Below, piece by piece: positions 22,641 through 37,240 of a stretch of 64,000 nt of DNA; position 1 is the first letter of the stretch; each line of letters begins with the position of its first letter. Both the position numbers and the translations under genes were made by a program. Origin of the DNA: Symsagittifera roscoffensis (lineage: Eukaryota; Xenacoelomorpha; Acoela; Convolutidae); the NCBI RefSeq assembly GCF_963678635.1, contig NC_087068.1, positions 60,078,872 to 60,142,871 on the forward strand. The letters are read 5' to 3'. Under the pieces are notes generated by a model that was not told the DNA's origin, ran no database searches, and saw nothing but the letters and a program-made list of their open reading frames with translations.

Positions 22641-25600
22641 TGCGTCCCCATTCAACTAGACCCACACAAGTGAGACAGAAATGATTATTCAATAATAGAT
22701 TGTTGAAACTGTGCGAACCCATTCCAATAGACCCCAGTGAGACCAAAACTGTGATTCAGTGATAGATTATTGGAACTCTGTGCGAACCCATTCCACTAGA
22801 CCCACCCCAGTGAGACGAAAATTATTGTTCAATGATAGATTGTTGAAACTCTGTGCGAACCCATTCTCCTAGACCCACCCCAGTGCGACAGACGAGATTA
22901 TTCATTAATAAATTGTTGAAACTTTGTGCAAACCCATTCCAATAGACCTCAGTGAGACTAAAACTATGACTCAATGATAGACTGTTGAAACTCTGTGCGA
23001 ACCCATTCCCCTATACCCACACCAGTGAGACCTGTGCAAACCCATTCCACTAGACCCTATAGGAACATATTCCCCAAGACCCACCCCAGTGAGACTAAAA
23101 TTATTGTTTAAAGATAGATTTTAAAAACTCTGTGCGAACCCATTCCACTAGACCCACCCCATTGAGGCGAAAAATATTGTTCAATGATGGATTGTTGAAA
23201 CTCTGTGCAATCCCATTCCACTAGACCCACCCCAGTGAGACCAAAGTTATTATTCAATAATAGATTGTTGAAACTCTGTGCGTCCCCATTCAACTAGACC
23301 CACACAAGTAAGACAGAAATGATTATTCAATAATAGATTGTTGAAACTGTGCGAACCCATTCCAATAGACCCCAGTGAGACCAAAACTGTGATTCAGTGA
23401 TAGATTATTGGAACTCTGTGCGAACCCATTCCACTAGACCCACCCCAGTGAGACGAAAGTTATTGTTCAATGATAGATTGTTGAAACTCTGTGCGAACCC
23501 ATTCTCCTAGACCCACCCAGTGCGACAGACGAGATTATTCATCAATAAATTGTTGAAACTTTGTGCAAACCCATTCCAATAGACCTCAGTGAGACTAAAA
23601 CTATGACTCAATGATAGACTGTTGAAACTCTGTGCGAACCCATTCCCCTATACCCACACCAGTGAGACCTGTGCAAACCCATTCCACTAGACCCTATAGG
23701 AACATATTCCCCAAGACCCACCCCAGTGAGACTAAAATTATTGTTTAAAGATAGATTTTAAAAACTCTGTGCAATCCCATTCCACTAGACCCACCCCAGT
23801 GAGACCAAAGTTATTATTCAATAATAGATTGTTGAAACTCTGTGCGTCCCCATTCAACTAGACCCACACAAGTGAGACAGAAATGATTATTCAATAATAG
23901 ATTGTTGAAACTGTGCGAACCCATTCCAATAGACCCCAGTGAGACCAAAACTGTGATTCAGTGATAGATTATTGGAACTCTGTGCGAACCCATTCCACTA
24001 GACCCACCCCAGTGAGACGAAAATTATTGTTCAATGATAGATTGTTGAAACTCTGTGCGAACCCATTCTCCTAGACCCACCCCAGTGCGACAGACGAGAT
24101 TATTCATTAATAAATTGTTGAAACTTTGTGCAAACCCATTCCAATAGACCTCAGTGAGACTAAAACTATGACTCAATGATAGACTGTTGAAACTCTGTGC
24201 GAACCCATTCCCCTATACCCACACCAGTGAGACCTGTGCAAACCCATTCCACTAGACCCTATAGGAACATATTCCCCAAGACCCACACCAGTGAGACCAC
24301 AAGTATTGTTCAATGATTGTTGAACCCATTCTACTCTCCCCACCCCAGTGAGACGAAAATTTTTGTTCAATGATAGATTCATGAAAATCTCTAATCACGC
24401 ATTCCACTATACCCAACCCAGTGAGACTAAAATGATGATTCAATGATAGACTGATGAAACTCTGTGCAAACCCATTCCACTAGAACCACCAGTGAGACCA
24501 AAACTATTATTCAATGATAGATTGTTGAAACACTGTGCGAACCCATTCCACTCCCCCCACCCCAGTGACACGAAAAATTTTGTTCAATGATAGATTGTCA
24601 AAGCTCTGTGCAAATCCATTCCACTAGACCCAACCCAGTTATTATTCATAAATAGATTGTTGAAACTCTGTGCGAACCCATTCAACTAGACCCACACAAG
24701 TGAGACAGAAATGATTATTCAATAATAGATTGTTGAAACTGTGCGAACCCATTCCAATAGACCCCAGTGAGACCAAAACTGTGATTCAGTGATAGATTAT
24801 TGGAACTCTGTGCGAACCCATTCCACTAGACCCACCCCAGTGAGACGAAAATTATTGTTCAATGATAGATTGTTGAAACTCTGTGCGAACCCATTCTCCT
24901 AGACCCACCCCAGTGCGACAGACGAGATTATTCATTAATAAATTGTTGAAACTTTGTGCAAACCCATTCCAATAGACCTCAGTGAGACTAAAACTATGAC
25001 TCAATGATAGACTGTTGAAACTCTGTGCGAACCCATTCCCCTATACCCACACCAGTGAGACCTGTGCAAACCCATTCCACTAGACCCTATAGGAACATAT
25101 TCCCCAAGACCCACCCCAGTGAGACTAAAATTATTGTTTAAAGATAGATTTTAAAAACTCTGTGCGAACCCATTCCACTAGACCCACCCCATTGAGGCGA
25201 AAAATATTGTTCAATGATGGATTGTTGAAACTCTGTGCAATCCCATTCCACTAGACCCACCCCAGTGAGACCAAAGTTATTATTCAATAATAGATTGTTG
25301 AAACTCTGTGCGTCCCCATTCAACTAGACCCACACAAGTGAGACAGAAATGATTATTCAATAATAGATTGTTGAAACTGTGCGAACCCATTCCAATAGAC
25401 CCCAGTGAGACCAAAACTGTGATTCAGTGATAGATTATTGGAACTCTGTGCGAACCCATTCCACTAGACCCACCCCAGTGAGACGAAAATTATTGTTCAA
25501 TGATAGATTGTTGAAACTCTGTGCGAACCCATTCTCCTAGACCCACCCCAGTGCGACAGACGAGATTATTCATTAATAAATTGTTGAAACTTTGTGCAAA

Positions 25601-26110
25601 CCCATTCCAATAGACCTCAGTGAGACTAAAACTATGACTCAATGATAGACTGTTGAAACTCTGTGCGAACCCATTCCCCTATACCCACACCAGTGAGACC
25701 TGTGCAAACCCATTCCACTAGACCCTATAGGAACATATTCCCCAAGACCCACACCAGTGAGACCACAAGTATTGTTCAATGATTGTTGAACCCATTCTAC
25801 TCTCCCCACCCCAGTGAGACGAAAATTTTTGTTCAATGATAGATTCATGAAAGTCTCTAATCACGCATTCCACTATACCCAACCCAGTGAGACTAAAATG
25901 ATGATTCAATGATAGACTGATGAAACTCTGCGCAAACCCATTCCACTAGAACCACCAGTGAGACCAAAACTATTATTCAATGATAGATTGTTGAAACACT
26001 GTGCGAACCCATTCCACTCCCCCCACCCCAGTGACACGAAAAATTTTGTTCAATGATAGATTGTCAAAGCTCTTTGCAAATCCATTCCACTAGACCCAAT
26101 CCAGTTATTA
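22440..26110. repeat. Higher-order family with gcgacagacgagatt marker, five copies
   Basis: The marker cagtgcgacagacgag occurs near 22881, 23519, 24083, 24911 and 25549 (spacings about 638, 564, 828, 638). It is accompanied by the shortened units atagaccccagtgagacc and accctataggaacatattcc. Diverged relatives with cagtgtgacagacgag lie near 29234 and 29514. Spacing alternates, showing unequal exchange after the first duplication. Confidence 0.8.
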
Positions 26111-26149
26111 TTCATAAATAGATTGTTGAAACTCTGTGCGAACCCATTC

Positions 26150-28640
26150 AACTAGACCCACCCCAGTGAGAGTAAAGTTATTGTTTAATGATAGATTGTT
26201 GAAACTCTGTGCGAACCCATTCCACTAGACCCACCCCAGTGAGACCAAAATGAGTGTTCAATGATAGATTGTTGAAACTCTGTGCGAACCCATTCCACAA
26301 GACCGACCCCAGTGAGACCAAAATTATGATTCACTGATAGACTGTTGAAACTCTCGGCGAACCCATTCCCCTAGGCCCATCTCAGTGAGACCAAAATGAT
26401 TATTCAATGATAGATTTTTGAAACTCTGTGCGAACCCATTCCACTAGATCCACCCCAGTGAGAACAAAGTTATGATTCATTGATAGATTGTTGAAACTAT
26501 GTGCGAACCCATTCCCCTAGACCCATCTCAGTGAGACCAAAATGATTATTCAATGATAGATTTTTGAAACTCTGTGCGAACCCGTTCCACAAAACCCACA
26601 CCAGTGAGATCAAAAGTATTGTTCAATGATAGATTGTTGAAACTCTGTGCGAACCCATTCCACTCTCCCCACCCCAGTGAGACGAAAATTTTTGTTCAAT
26701 GATAGATTCATGAAAATCTCTAATCACGCATTCCACTATACCCAACCCAGTGAGACTAAAATGATGATTCAATGATAGATTGATGAAACTCTGTGCAAAC
26801 CCATTCCACTAGAACCACCAGTGAGACCAAAACTATTATTCAATGATAGACTGTTGAAACACTGTGCGAACCCATTCCACTCCCTCCACCCCAGTGACAC
26901 GAAAAATTTTGTTCAATGATAGATTGTCGAAGCTCTGTGCAAATCCATTCCACTAGACCCAACCCAGTTTTTATTCAATAAGAGATTGTTGAAACTCTGT
27001 GCGAACCCATGCAACTAGACCCACCCCAGTGAGAGTAAAATTATTGTTTAATGATAGATTGTTGAAACTCTGTGCGAACCCATTCCACTAGACCCACCCC
27101 AGTGAGACCAAAATGAGTGTTCAATGATAGATTGTGGAAACTCTGTGCGAACCCATTCCACAAGACCGACCCCAGTGAGACCAAAATTATTATTCACTGA
27201 TAGACTGTTGAAACTCTCTGCGAACCCATTCTACTAGACCCACTCCAATGAGACCAAAACTATCATTCATTGATAGATTAATGAAACTCTGTGCGAACCC
27301 ATTCCACTAGATCCACCCCAGTGAGACCAAAATTATGATTCATTGATAGATTGTTGAAACTATGTGCGAACCCATTCCCCTAGACCCATCTCAGTGAGAC
27401 CAAAATGATTATTCAATGATAGATTATTGAAACTCTGTGCGAATCCATTCCACAAAACCCACACCAAAGAGACCAAAAGTATTGTTCAATGATAGATTGT
27501 TGAAACTCTGTGCGAACCCATTCCACTCTCCCCACCCCAGTGAGACGAAAATTTTTGTTCAATGATAGATTCATGAAAATCTCTAATCACGCATTCCACT
27601 ATACCCAACCCAGTGAGACTAAAATGATGATTCAATGATAGACTGATTAAACTCTGTGCAAACCCATTCCACTAGAGCTACCAGTGAGACCAAAACTATC
27701 ATTCATTGATAGATTAATGAAACTCTGTGCGAACCCATTCCACTAGATCCACCCCAGTGAGAACAAAATTATGATTCATTGATAGATTGTTGAAACTATG
27801 TGCAAATCCATTCCACTAGACCCAACCCAGTTATTATTCAATAAGAGATTGTTGAAACTCTGTGCGAACCCATTCAACTAGACCCACCCCAGTGAGAGTA
27901 AAATTATTGTTTAATGATAGATTGTTGAAACTCTGTGCGAACCCATTCCACTAGACCCACCCCAGTGAGACCAAAATGAGTGTTCAATGATAGATTGTTG
28001 AAACTCTGTGCGAACCCATTCCACAAGACCGACCCCAGTGAGACCAAAATTATTATTCACTGATAGACTGTTGAAACTCTCTGCGAACCCATTCTACTAG
28101 ACCCACCCCAATGAGACCAAAACTATCATTCATTGATAGATTAATGAAACTCTGTGCGAACCCATTCCACAAAACCCACACCAAAGAGACCAAAAGTATT
28201 GTTCAATGATAGATTGTTGAAACTCTGTGCGAACCCATTCCACTCTCCCCACCCCAGTGAGACGAAAATTTTTGTTCAATGATAGATTCATGAAAATCTC
28301 TAATCACGCATTCCACTATACCCAACCCAGTGAGACTAAAATGATGATTCAATGATAGACTGATTAAACTCTGTGCAAACCCATTCCACTAGAACTACCA
28401 GTGAGACCAAAACTATTGTTCAATGATAGATTGTTGAAACACTGTGCGAACCCATTCCACTCCCCCCACCCCAGTCACACGAAAAATTTTGTTCAATGAT
28501 AGATTGTCGAAGCTCTGTGCAAATCCATTCCACTAGACCCAACCCAGTTATTATTCAATAATAGATTGTTGAAACTCTGTGCAAACCCATTCAACTAGAC
28601 CCACCCCAGTGAGAGTAAAATTATCGTTTAATGATAGATT
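26150..28640. repeat. Higher-order repeats with atgagtgttcaatg marker
   Basis: The ordered set accaaaatgagtgttcaatg, acaagaccgaccccagtg, gattcatgaaaatctctaat and cacgcattccactataccc recurs near 26245, 27110 and 27970, so the unit is about 0.86 kb. One copy has lost several satellite units. Confidence 0.7.
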
Positions 28641-28829
28641 GTTGAAACTCTGTGCGAACCCATTCCACTAGACCCACCCCAGTGAGACTAAAATTATTGT
28701 TTAAAGATAGATTTTAAAAACTCTGTGCGAACCCATTCCCCTATACCCACACCAGTGAGACCTGTGCAAACCCATTCCCCTAGACCCTATAGAAACATAT
28801 TCCCCAAGACCCACACCAGTGAGACCAAA

Positions 28830-28870
28830 AGTATTGTTCAATGATAGTGCGAACAATACTTTCGCACTAT
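28830..28870. repeat. Micro-inversion / hairpin inside one satellite unit
   Basis: agtattgttc at 28830-28839 is repeated inverted as gaacaatact at 28851-28860. atagtgcgaa at 28844-28853 is repeated inverted as ttcgcactat at 28861-28870. The two overlapping inverted pairs replace the normal gattgttgaaactctg segment. Confidence 0.8.
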
Positions 28871-30559
28871 TGAGACGAAATTTTTTGTTCAATGATAGAT
28901 TAATGAAAATCACTAATCACGCATTCCACTATACCCAACCCAGTGAGGCCAAAATGATGATTCAATGATAGATTGTTGAAACTATGCGCAAACCCATTCC
29001 ACTAGAACCACCAGTGAGACCAAAACTACTATTCAATGATAGATTGTTGAAACACTGTGCGAACCCATTCCACTAGATCCACCCCCAATGACACGAAAAG
29101 TATTGTTCAATGACAAATTGCTGAAACTCTGTGGGAACTCATTCCCCTAGACCCACACAAGTGAGACAAAAATTATTGTTCATTGATAGATTGTTGAAAC
29201 TCTGTGCGAACCCATTCCCCTAGACCCACCCCAGTGTGACAGACGAGATTATTCATTAATAAATTGTTGAAACTTTGTGCAAACCCATTCTACTAGACCT
29301 CAGTGAGACCAAAACTATGACTCAATGATAGATTGTTGAAACTGTGCGAACCCATTCCAATAGACCCCAGTGAGACCAAAACTATGATTCAGTGATAGAT
29401 TATTGGAACTCTGTGCGAACCCATTCCACTAGACCCACCCCAGTGAGACAAAAATTATTGTTCAATGATAGATTGTTGAAACTCTGTGCGAACCCATTCC
29501 CCTAGACCCACCCCAGTGTGACAGACGAGATTATTCATTAATAAATTGTTGAAACTTTGTGCAAACCCATTCTACTAGACCTCAGTGAGACCAAAACTAT
29601 GACTCAATGATAGACTGTTGAAACTCTGTGCAAACCCATTCTCCTAGACCCTATAGGAACATATTCCCCAAGACCCACACCAGTGAGACCAAAAGTATTT
29701 TTCAATGATAGATTGTTGAAACTCTGTGCGAACCCATTCCACTCTCCCACCCCAGTGAGACGAAAATTTTTGTTCAATGATAGATTCATGAAAATCTCTA
29801 ATCACGCATTCCACTATACCCAACCCAGTGAGACTAAAATGATGATTCAATGATAGACTGATGAAACTCTGTGCAAACCCATTCCACTAGAACCACCAGT
29901 GAGACCAAAACTGTTATTCAATGATAGATTGTTGAAACACTGCGCGAACCCATTCCACTCCCCCCACCCCAGTGACACGAAAAATTTTGTTCAATGATAG
30001 ATTGTCGAAGCTCTGTGCAAATCCCTTACACTAGACCCAACCCAGTGAGACCAAAAGTATTGTTCAATGATAGATTGTTGAAACTCTGTGCAAACCCATT
30101 CCACTAGAACCACCAGTGAGACCAAAACTATTGTTCAATGATAGATTGTTGAAACACTGTGCGAACCCATTCCACTAGACCCACCGCCAATGACACAAAA
30201 AGTATTGTTCAATGATAGATTGTTGAAACTCTGTGCGAACCCATTCCCCTAGATCCACCCCAGTGAGACAGAAGTGATTATTCAATAATAGATTGTTGAA
30301 ACTCTGTGCGAACCCATTCCACTAGATCCCAGTGAGACCAAAGCTATGATTCAATGAGAGATTTTTGAAACTCTGTGCGAACCGATTCCACTAGACCCAA
30401 CCCAGTGAGACGAAAATTATTGTTCAATGATAGATTGTTGAAACTCTGTGCGAACCCATTCCTCTAGACCCACCCCAGTGAGACAGAAATGATTATTCGA
30501 TAATAGATTGTTGAAACTCTGTGCGAACCCATTCCTCTAGACTCCAGTGAGACCAAAAC

Positions 30560-33500
30560 TATGATTCAATGATAGATTGTTGAAACTCTGCGCGAACCCA
30601 TTCCCCTATACCCACACCAGTGAGACCTGTGCAAACCCATTCCCCTAGACCCTGTGTGAACCCATTCCCCAAGACCCACACCAGTGAGATCAAAATTATT
30701 GTTCAATGATAGATTGTTGAATTTCTGTGCGAACCCATTCCACTCCCCCACCCCAGTGAGACGAAAATGATTATTCAATGATAGGTTGTTGAAATTCTGT
30801 GCGAACCCATTCCACTAGACTCAACCCAGTGAGACAAAAATTTTTGTTCAATGATAGATTGTTGAAACTCTGTGCGAACCCATTCCACTAGACCCATCCC
30901 GGTGAGACAAAAAATTTGATTCAATGATAGATTGTTGACACTCTGTGCGAACCCATTCCACTAGACCCACCCCAGTGAGACTAAAATTATTGTTCAATGA
31001 TAGATTGTTGAACCACTGTGCGAACACATTCCACTAGACCCACCCCAGTGAGACTAAAATTATTGTTCAATGATAGATTGTTAAAAATCTGTGCGAACCC
31101 ATTCCACTAGACGCACCCCAGTGAGACGAAAATGATTATTCAATGATAGTTTGTTGAAACTCTGTGCAAACCCATTCCATTAGACCCACCCAGTGAGACA
31201 AAAACTATTATTAAATGATAGACTGTTGAAACTCTTTGCGAACCCATTCCACTAGACCCACCCCAGTGAGACTAAAATTGTTGTTAAATGATAGATTGTT
31301 AAAACTCTGTGCGAACCCATTCCACTAGAACCACCCCATTGAGACGAAAAATGTTGTTCAATGATGGATTGTTGAAACTCAGTGCAATCCCATTCCACTA
31401 GACCCACCCCAGTGCGACAAATTTTATGATTCAATGATAGATTGTGGAAACTCTGTGCGAAACCATTCCACTGGAACAACCCCAGTGAGACGAAAAATAA
31501 TGTTCAATGATAGATTGTTGAAACTCTGTGCGAACCCATTCCACTAGACCCACTCCCAATGAGACAAAAATTATTGTTCAATGATCGATGGTTGAAATTC
31601 TGTGCCCACGCATTCCACTAGACCCACCCCAATGAGACTTAAACAATTTTTCAATGATAGATTGTTGAAACTCTGTGCGAACCCACCCATTCCACTAGAC
31701 CCCATTGAGACCAAAACTATTTTTCAATGATAGATTGTTGAAATTTTGTGCGAACCCATTCCACTAGACCACCCCAGTGAGAACAAAATTATTGTTCAAT
31801 GATTGATTGTTGAAACTCTGTGCCCACGCATTCCACTAGACCCACCCAGTGAGACCAAAACTATGATTCAATGATAGGTTGTTGAAACTCTGTGCGAACC
31901 CATTCCTCTAGACCCCAGTGAGACCAAAACTATGATTCAATGATAGATTGTTGAAACTCTGTGCGAACCCATTCCCCTATACCCACACCAGTGAGACCTG
32001 TGCAAACCCATTCCCCTAGACCCTGTGTGAACCCATTCCCCAAGACCCACACCAGTGAGATCAAAATTATTGTTCAATGATAGATTGTTGAATTTCTGTG
32101 CGAACCCATTCCACTCCCCCACCCCAGTGATACGAAAATGATTATTCAATGATAGGTTGTTGAAATTCTGTGCGAACCCATTCCACTAGACTCAACCCAG
32201 TGAGACAAAAATTTTTGTTCAATGATAGATTGTTGAAACTCTGTGCGAACCCATTCCACTAGACCCATCCCGGTGAGACAAAAAATTTGATTCAATGATA
32301 GATTGTTGACACTCTGTGCGAACCCATTCCACTAGACCCACCCCAGTGAGACTAAAATTATTGTTCAATGATAGATTGTTGAACCACTGTGCGAACACAT
32401 TCCACTAGACCCACCCCAGTGAGACTAAAATTATTGTTCAATGATAGATTCTTAAAAATCTGTGCGAACCCATTCCACTAGACGCACCCCAGTGAGACGA
32501 AAATGATTATTCAATGATAGTTTGTTGAAACTCTGTGCGAACCCATTCCATTAGACCCACCCAGTGAGACAAAAACTATTATTAAATGATAGACTGTTGA
32601 AACTCTTTGCGAACCCATTCCACTAGTACCACCCCAGTGAGACTAAAATTGTTGTTAAATGATAGATTGTTAAAATTCTGCGCGAACCCATTCCACTAGA
32701 ACTACCCCATTGAGACGAAAAATGTTGTTCAATGATGGATTGTTGAAACTCAGTGCAATCCCATTCCACTAGACCCACCCCAGTGCGACAAATTTTATGA
32801 TTCAATGATAGATTGTGGAAACTCTGTGCGAAACCATTCCACTGGAACAACCCCAGTGAGACGAAAAATAATGTTCAATGATAGATTGTTGAAACTCTGT
32901 GCGAACCCATTCCACTAGACCCACTCCCAATGAGACAAAAATTATTGTTCAATGATCGATGGTTGAAATTCTGTTCCCACGCATTCCACTAGACCCACCC
33001 CAATGAGACTTAAACAATTATTCAATGATAGATTGTTGAAACTCTGTGCGAACCCATTCCACTAGACCCCATTGAGACCAAAACTATTTTTCAATGATAG
33101 ATTGTTGAAACTCTGTGCAAACCCATTCCACTAGACCGACCTCAGTGAGACGAAAATGATTGTTCAATGATAGATTGTTGAAACTCTGTGCGAACCCATT
33201 CCACTAGACCCCATTGAGACCAAAACTATTTTTCAATGATAGATTGTTGAAACTCTGTGCAAACCCATTCCACTAGACCGACCTCAGTGAGACGAAAATG
33301 ATTGTTCAATGATAGATTGTTGAAACTCTGTGCGAACCCATTCCACTAGACCCATCCCGGTGAGACAAAAAATTTGATTCAATGATAGATTGTTGACACT
33401 CTGTGCGAACCCATTCCACTAGACCCACCCCAGTGAGACTAAAATTATTGTTCAATGATAGATTGTTGAACCACTGTGCGAACACATTCCACTAGACCCA

Positions 33501-34320
33501 CCCCAGTGAGACTAAAATTATTGTTCAATGATAGATTGTTAAAAATCTGTGCGAACCCATTCCACTAGACGCACCCCAGTGAGACGAAAATGATTATTCA
33601 ATGATAGTTTGTTGAAACTCTGTGCGAACCCATTCCATTAGACCCACCCAGTGAGACAAAAACTATTATTAAATGATATACTGTTGAAACTCTTTGCGAA
33701 CCCATTCCACTAGACCCACCCCAGTGAGACTAAAATTGTTGTTAAATGATAGATTGTTAAAACTCTGTGCGAACCCATTCCACTAGAACCACCCCATTGA
33801 GATGAAAAATGTTGTTCAATGATGGATTGTTGAAACTCAGTGCAATCCCATTCCACTAGACCCACCCCAGTGCGACAAATTTTATGATTCAATGATAGAT
33901 TGTGGAAACTCTGTGCGAAACCATTCCACTGGAACAACCCCAGTGAGACGAAAAATAATGTTCAATGATAGATTGTTGAAACTCTGTGCGAACCCATTCC
34001 ACTAGACCCACTCCCAATGAGACAAAAATTATTGTTCAATGATCGATGGTTGAAATTCTGTGCCCACGCATTCCACTAGACCCACCACAATGAGACTTAA
34101 ACAATTATTCAATGATAGATTGTTGAAACTCTGTGCGAACCCATTCCACTAGACCCCATTGAGACCAAAACTATTTTTCAATGATAGATTGTTGAAACTC
34201 TGTGCAAACCCATTCCACTAGACCGACCTCAGTGAGACGAAAATGATTGTTCAATGATAGATTGTTGAAACTCTGTGCCCACGCATTCCACTAGACCCAA
34301 CCAGTGAGACCAAAACTATG
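30560..34320. repeat. Higher-order triplication, offsets about 1,371 and 1,087 bp
   Basis: The ordered block from gttgttaaatgatagattgt to ggaacaaccccagtgagacg occurs at about 31275, 32648 and 33733. Flanking markers (ggtgagacaaaaaatttgat, gatcgatggttgaaattctg) keep the same order. The third copy is shorter by about four units. Confidence 0.8.
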
Positions 34321-36039
34321 ATTCAATGATAGATTGTTGAAACTCTGTGCGAACCCATTCCGCTAGACCCACCCGAGTGAAACCAAATTTATTGTTCAAT
34401 GCTAGATCGATGAAACTCTGTTCCCACCCATTCCACTAGACCCACCCAGTAAGACCAAAACTATTATTCAATGATAGATTGTTGAAATTTTGTGCGAACC
34501 CATTCCACTAGACCACCCCAGTGAGAACAAAATTATTGTTCAATGATTGATTGTTGTAACTCTGTGCCCACGCATTCCACTAGACCCACCCAGTGAGACC
34601 AAAACTATGATTCAATGATAGGTTGTTGAAACTATGTGCGAACCCATTCCACTAGACCCACCCCAGTGAGACCAAAAAGACTGTTCAATGATAGATTGCT
34701 GAAATTCTGTGCCCACGCGTTCCACTAGACCCATCCCCAACGAGACAAAAATTATTGTTCAATGATAGATTATTGATAATCTGTGCGAACCCATTCCACT
34801 AGACCCATCCATTGAGACCAAAACTATTATTCAATGATGATTGTTGAAACTCTGTGCGAACCCATTCCACTAGACCCACGCATTCCACTAGACCCAACCA
34901 GTGAGACGAAAACTATTATTCAACGATAGATTATTGAAACTCTGTGCGCACCCATTCCGCTAGACCCACCCCAGTGAAACCAAAATTATTGTTCAATCAT
35001 AGATTGATGAAACTCTGTTCCCACGCATTCCACTAGACCCACCCAGTAAGACCAAAAACTATTATTCAATGATGATTGGTGAAACTATGTGCGAACCCAT
35101 TCCATTAGACCCACGCATTCCACTAGACCCAACCAGTGAGACGAAAACTATTATTCAATGATAGATTGTTGAAATTTTGTGCGAACCCATTCCACTAGAC
35201 CCACCCCAGTGAGACCAAAATTAGTGTTCAATGATAGATTGTTGAAACTCTGTGCCCACGCATTCCACTAGACCCACCCAGTGAGAACAAAACTATTATT
35301 CAATGATAGATTGTTGAAACTATGTGCGAACCCATTCCACTAGACCCACCCCAGTGAGACCAAAAATACTGTTCAATGATAGATTGTTGAAATTCGGTGC
35401 CCACGCGTTCCACTAGACCCATCCCCAATGAGACAAAAATTTATTGTTCAATGATAGATTGTTGAAAATCTGTGCGAACCCATTCCCCTAGACCCACCCA
35501 TTGAGACCAAAACTGTTATTCAATGATGATTGTTGAAACTCTGTGCGAACCCATTCCACTAGACCCACGCATTCCATCAGACCCAACCAGTGAGACGAAA
35601 ACTATTATTCAATGATAGATTGTTGAAACTCTGTGCGAACCCATTCCGCTAGACCCACCCCAGTGAAACCAAAATTATTGTTCAATGATAGATTGATGAA
35701 ACTCTGTTCCCACGCATTCCACTAGACCCACCCAGTAAGACAAAAACTATTATTCAATGATAGATTGTTGAAAATTTGTGCGAACCCATTCCACTAGACC
35801 CACCCCAGTGAGACCAAAATTAGTGTTCTATGATAGATTGTTGAAACTCTGTGCCCACGCATTCCACTAGACCCACCCAGTGAGACCAAACCTATGATTC
35901 AATGATAGATTGTTGAAACTATGTGCGAACCCATTCCACTAGACCCACCCAGTGAGACCAAAACTTTTATTCAATGATAGATTGTTGAAACTCTGTGCGA
36001 ACCCATTCCACTAGACCCACCCCAATGAGACAAAAATTA

Positions 36040-37240
36040 TTGTTCAATGATAGATTGTTGAAACCCATTCCCTTAGACCCACCCCCAGTGAGACCAAAAC
36101 TATTATTCAATGATAGATTGTTGAAACTTTGTGCGAACCCATTCCACTAGACCCACCCAGTGAGACCAAAACTTTTATTCAATGATAGATTGTTGAAACT
36201 CTGTGCGAACCCATTCCACTAGACCCACCCCAATGAGACAAAAATTATTGTTCAATGATGAATTGTTGAAAATCTGTGCGAACCCATTCCACTAGACCCA
36301 ACCATTGAGAACAAAACTATTATTCAATGATGATTGTTGAAACCCTGTGCGAACCCATTCCACTAGACCCACGCATTCCACTAGACCCAACCAGTGAGAT
36401 GAAAACTATTATTCAAGGATAGATTGTTCAAAATCTGTGCGAACCCATTCCGCTAGACCCACCCCAGTGAAACCAAAATTATTGTTCAATGATAGATTGA
36501 CGAAACTCTGTTCCCACGCATTCTACTAGACCCACCCAGTAGGACAAAAACTATTATTCAATGATAGATTGTTGAAACTTTGTGCGAACCCATTCCACTA
36601 GACCCAGCCCAGTGAGACCAAAATTACTGTTCAATGATAAATTGTTGAAACTCTGTGCCCACGCATTCCTCTAAACCCATCCCCAATGAGACAAAAATTA
36701 TTGTTCAATGATAGATTGTTGAAACCCATTCCCTTAGACCCACCCCCAGTGAGACCAAAACTATTATTCAATGATAGATTGTTGAAACTTTGTGCGAACC
36801 CATTCCACTAGACCCACCCAGTGAGACCAAAACTTTTATTCAATGATAGATTGTTGAAACTCTGTGCGAACCCATTCCACTAGACCCACCCCAATGAGAC
36901 AAAAATTATTGTTCAATGATAGATTGTTGAAACCCATTCCCTTAGACCCACCCCCAGTGAGACCAAAACTATTATTCAATGATAGATTGTTGAAACTTTG
37001 TGCGAACCCATTCCACTAGACCCACCCAGTGAGACCAAAACTTTTATTCAATGATAGATTGTTGAAACTCTGTGCGAACCCATTCCACTAGACCCACCCC
37101 AATGAGACAAAAATTATTGTTCAATGATAGATTGTTGAAACCCATTCCCTTAGACCCACCCCCAGTGAGACCAAAACTATTATTCAATGATAGATTGTTG
37201 AAACTTTGTGTGAACCCATTCCACTAGACCCACCCCCAGT
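36040..37240. repeat. Short higher-order tandem, about 208 bp
   Basis: A truncated junction gttgaaacccattcccttag followed by acccacccccagtgagacc occurs near 36057, 36717, 36926 and 37134. The last three are spaced 208-209 bp and their units are nearly identical, which makes this the youngest-looking expansion in the array. Confidence 0.8.

Noticed and set aside
13924-33937. Repeated minus-strand ORFs of 61-75 codons (MNGFAQSFNNLSLN type)
   Set aside because: They recur with satellite spacing, have no unique ends, and the 73-bp unit shifts frame each copy. They are shadows of the satellite.
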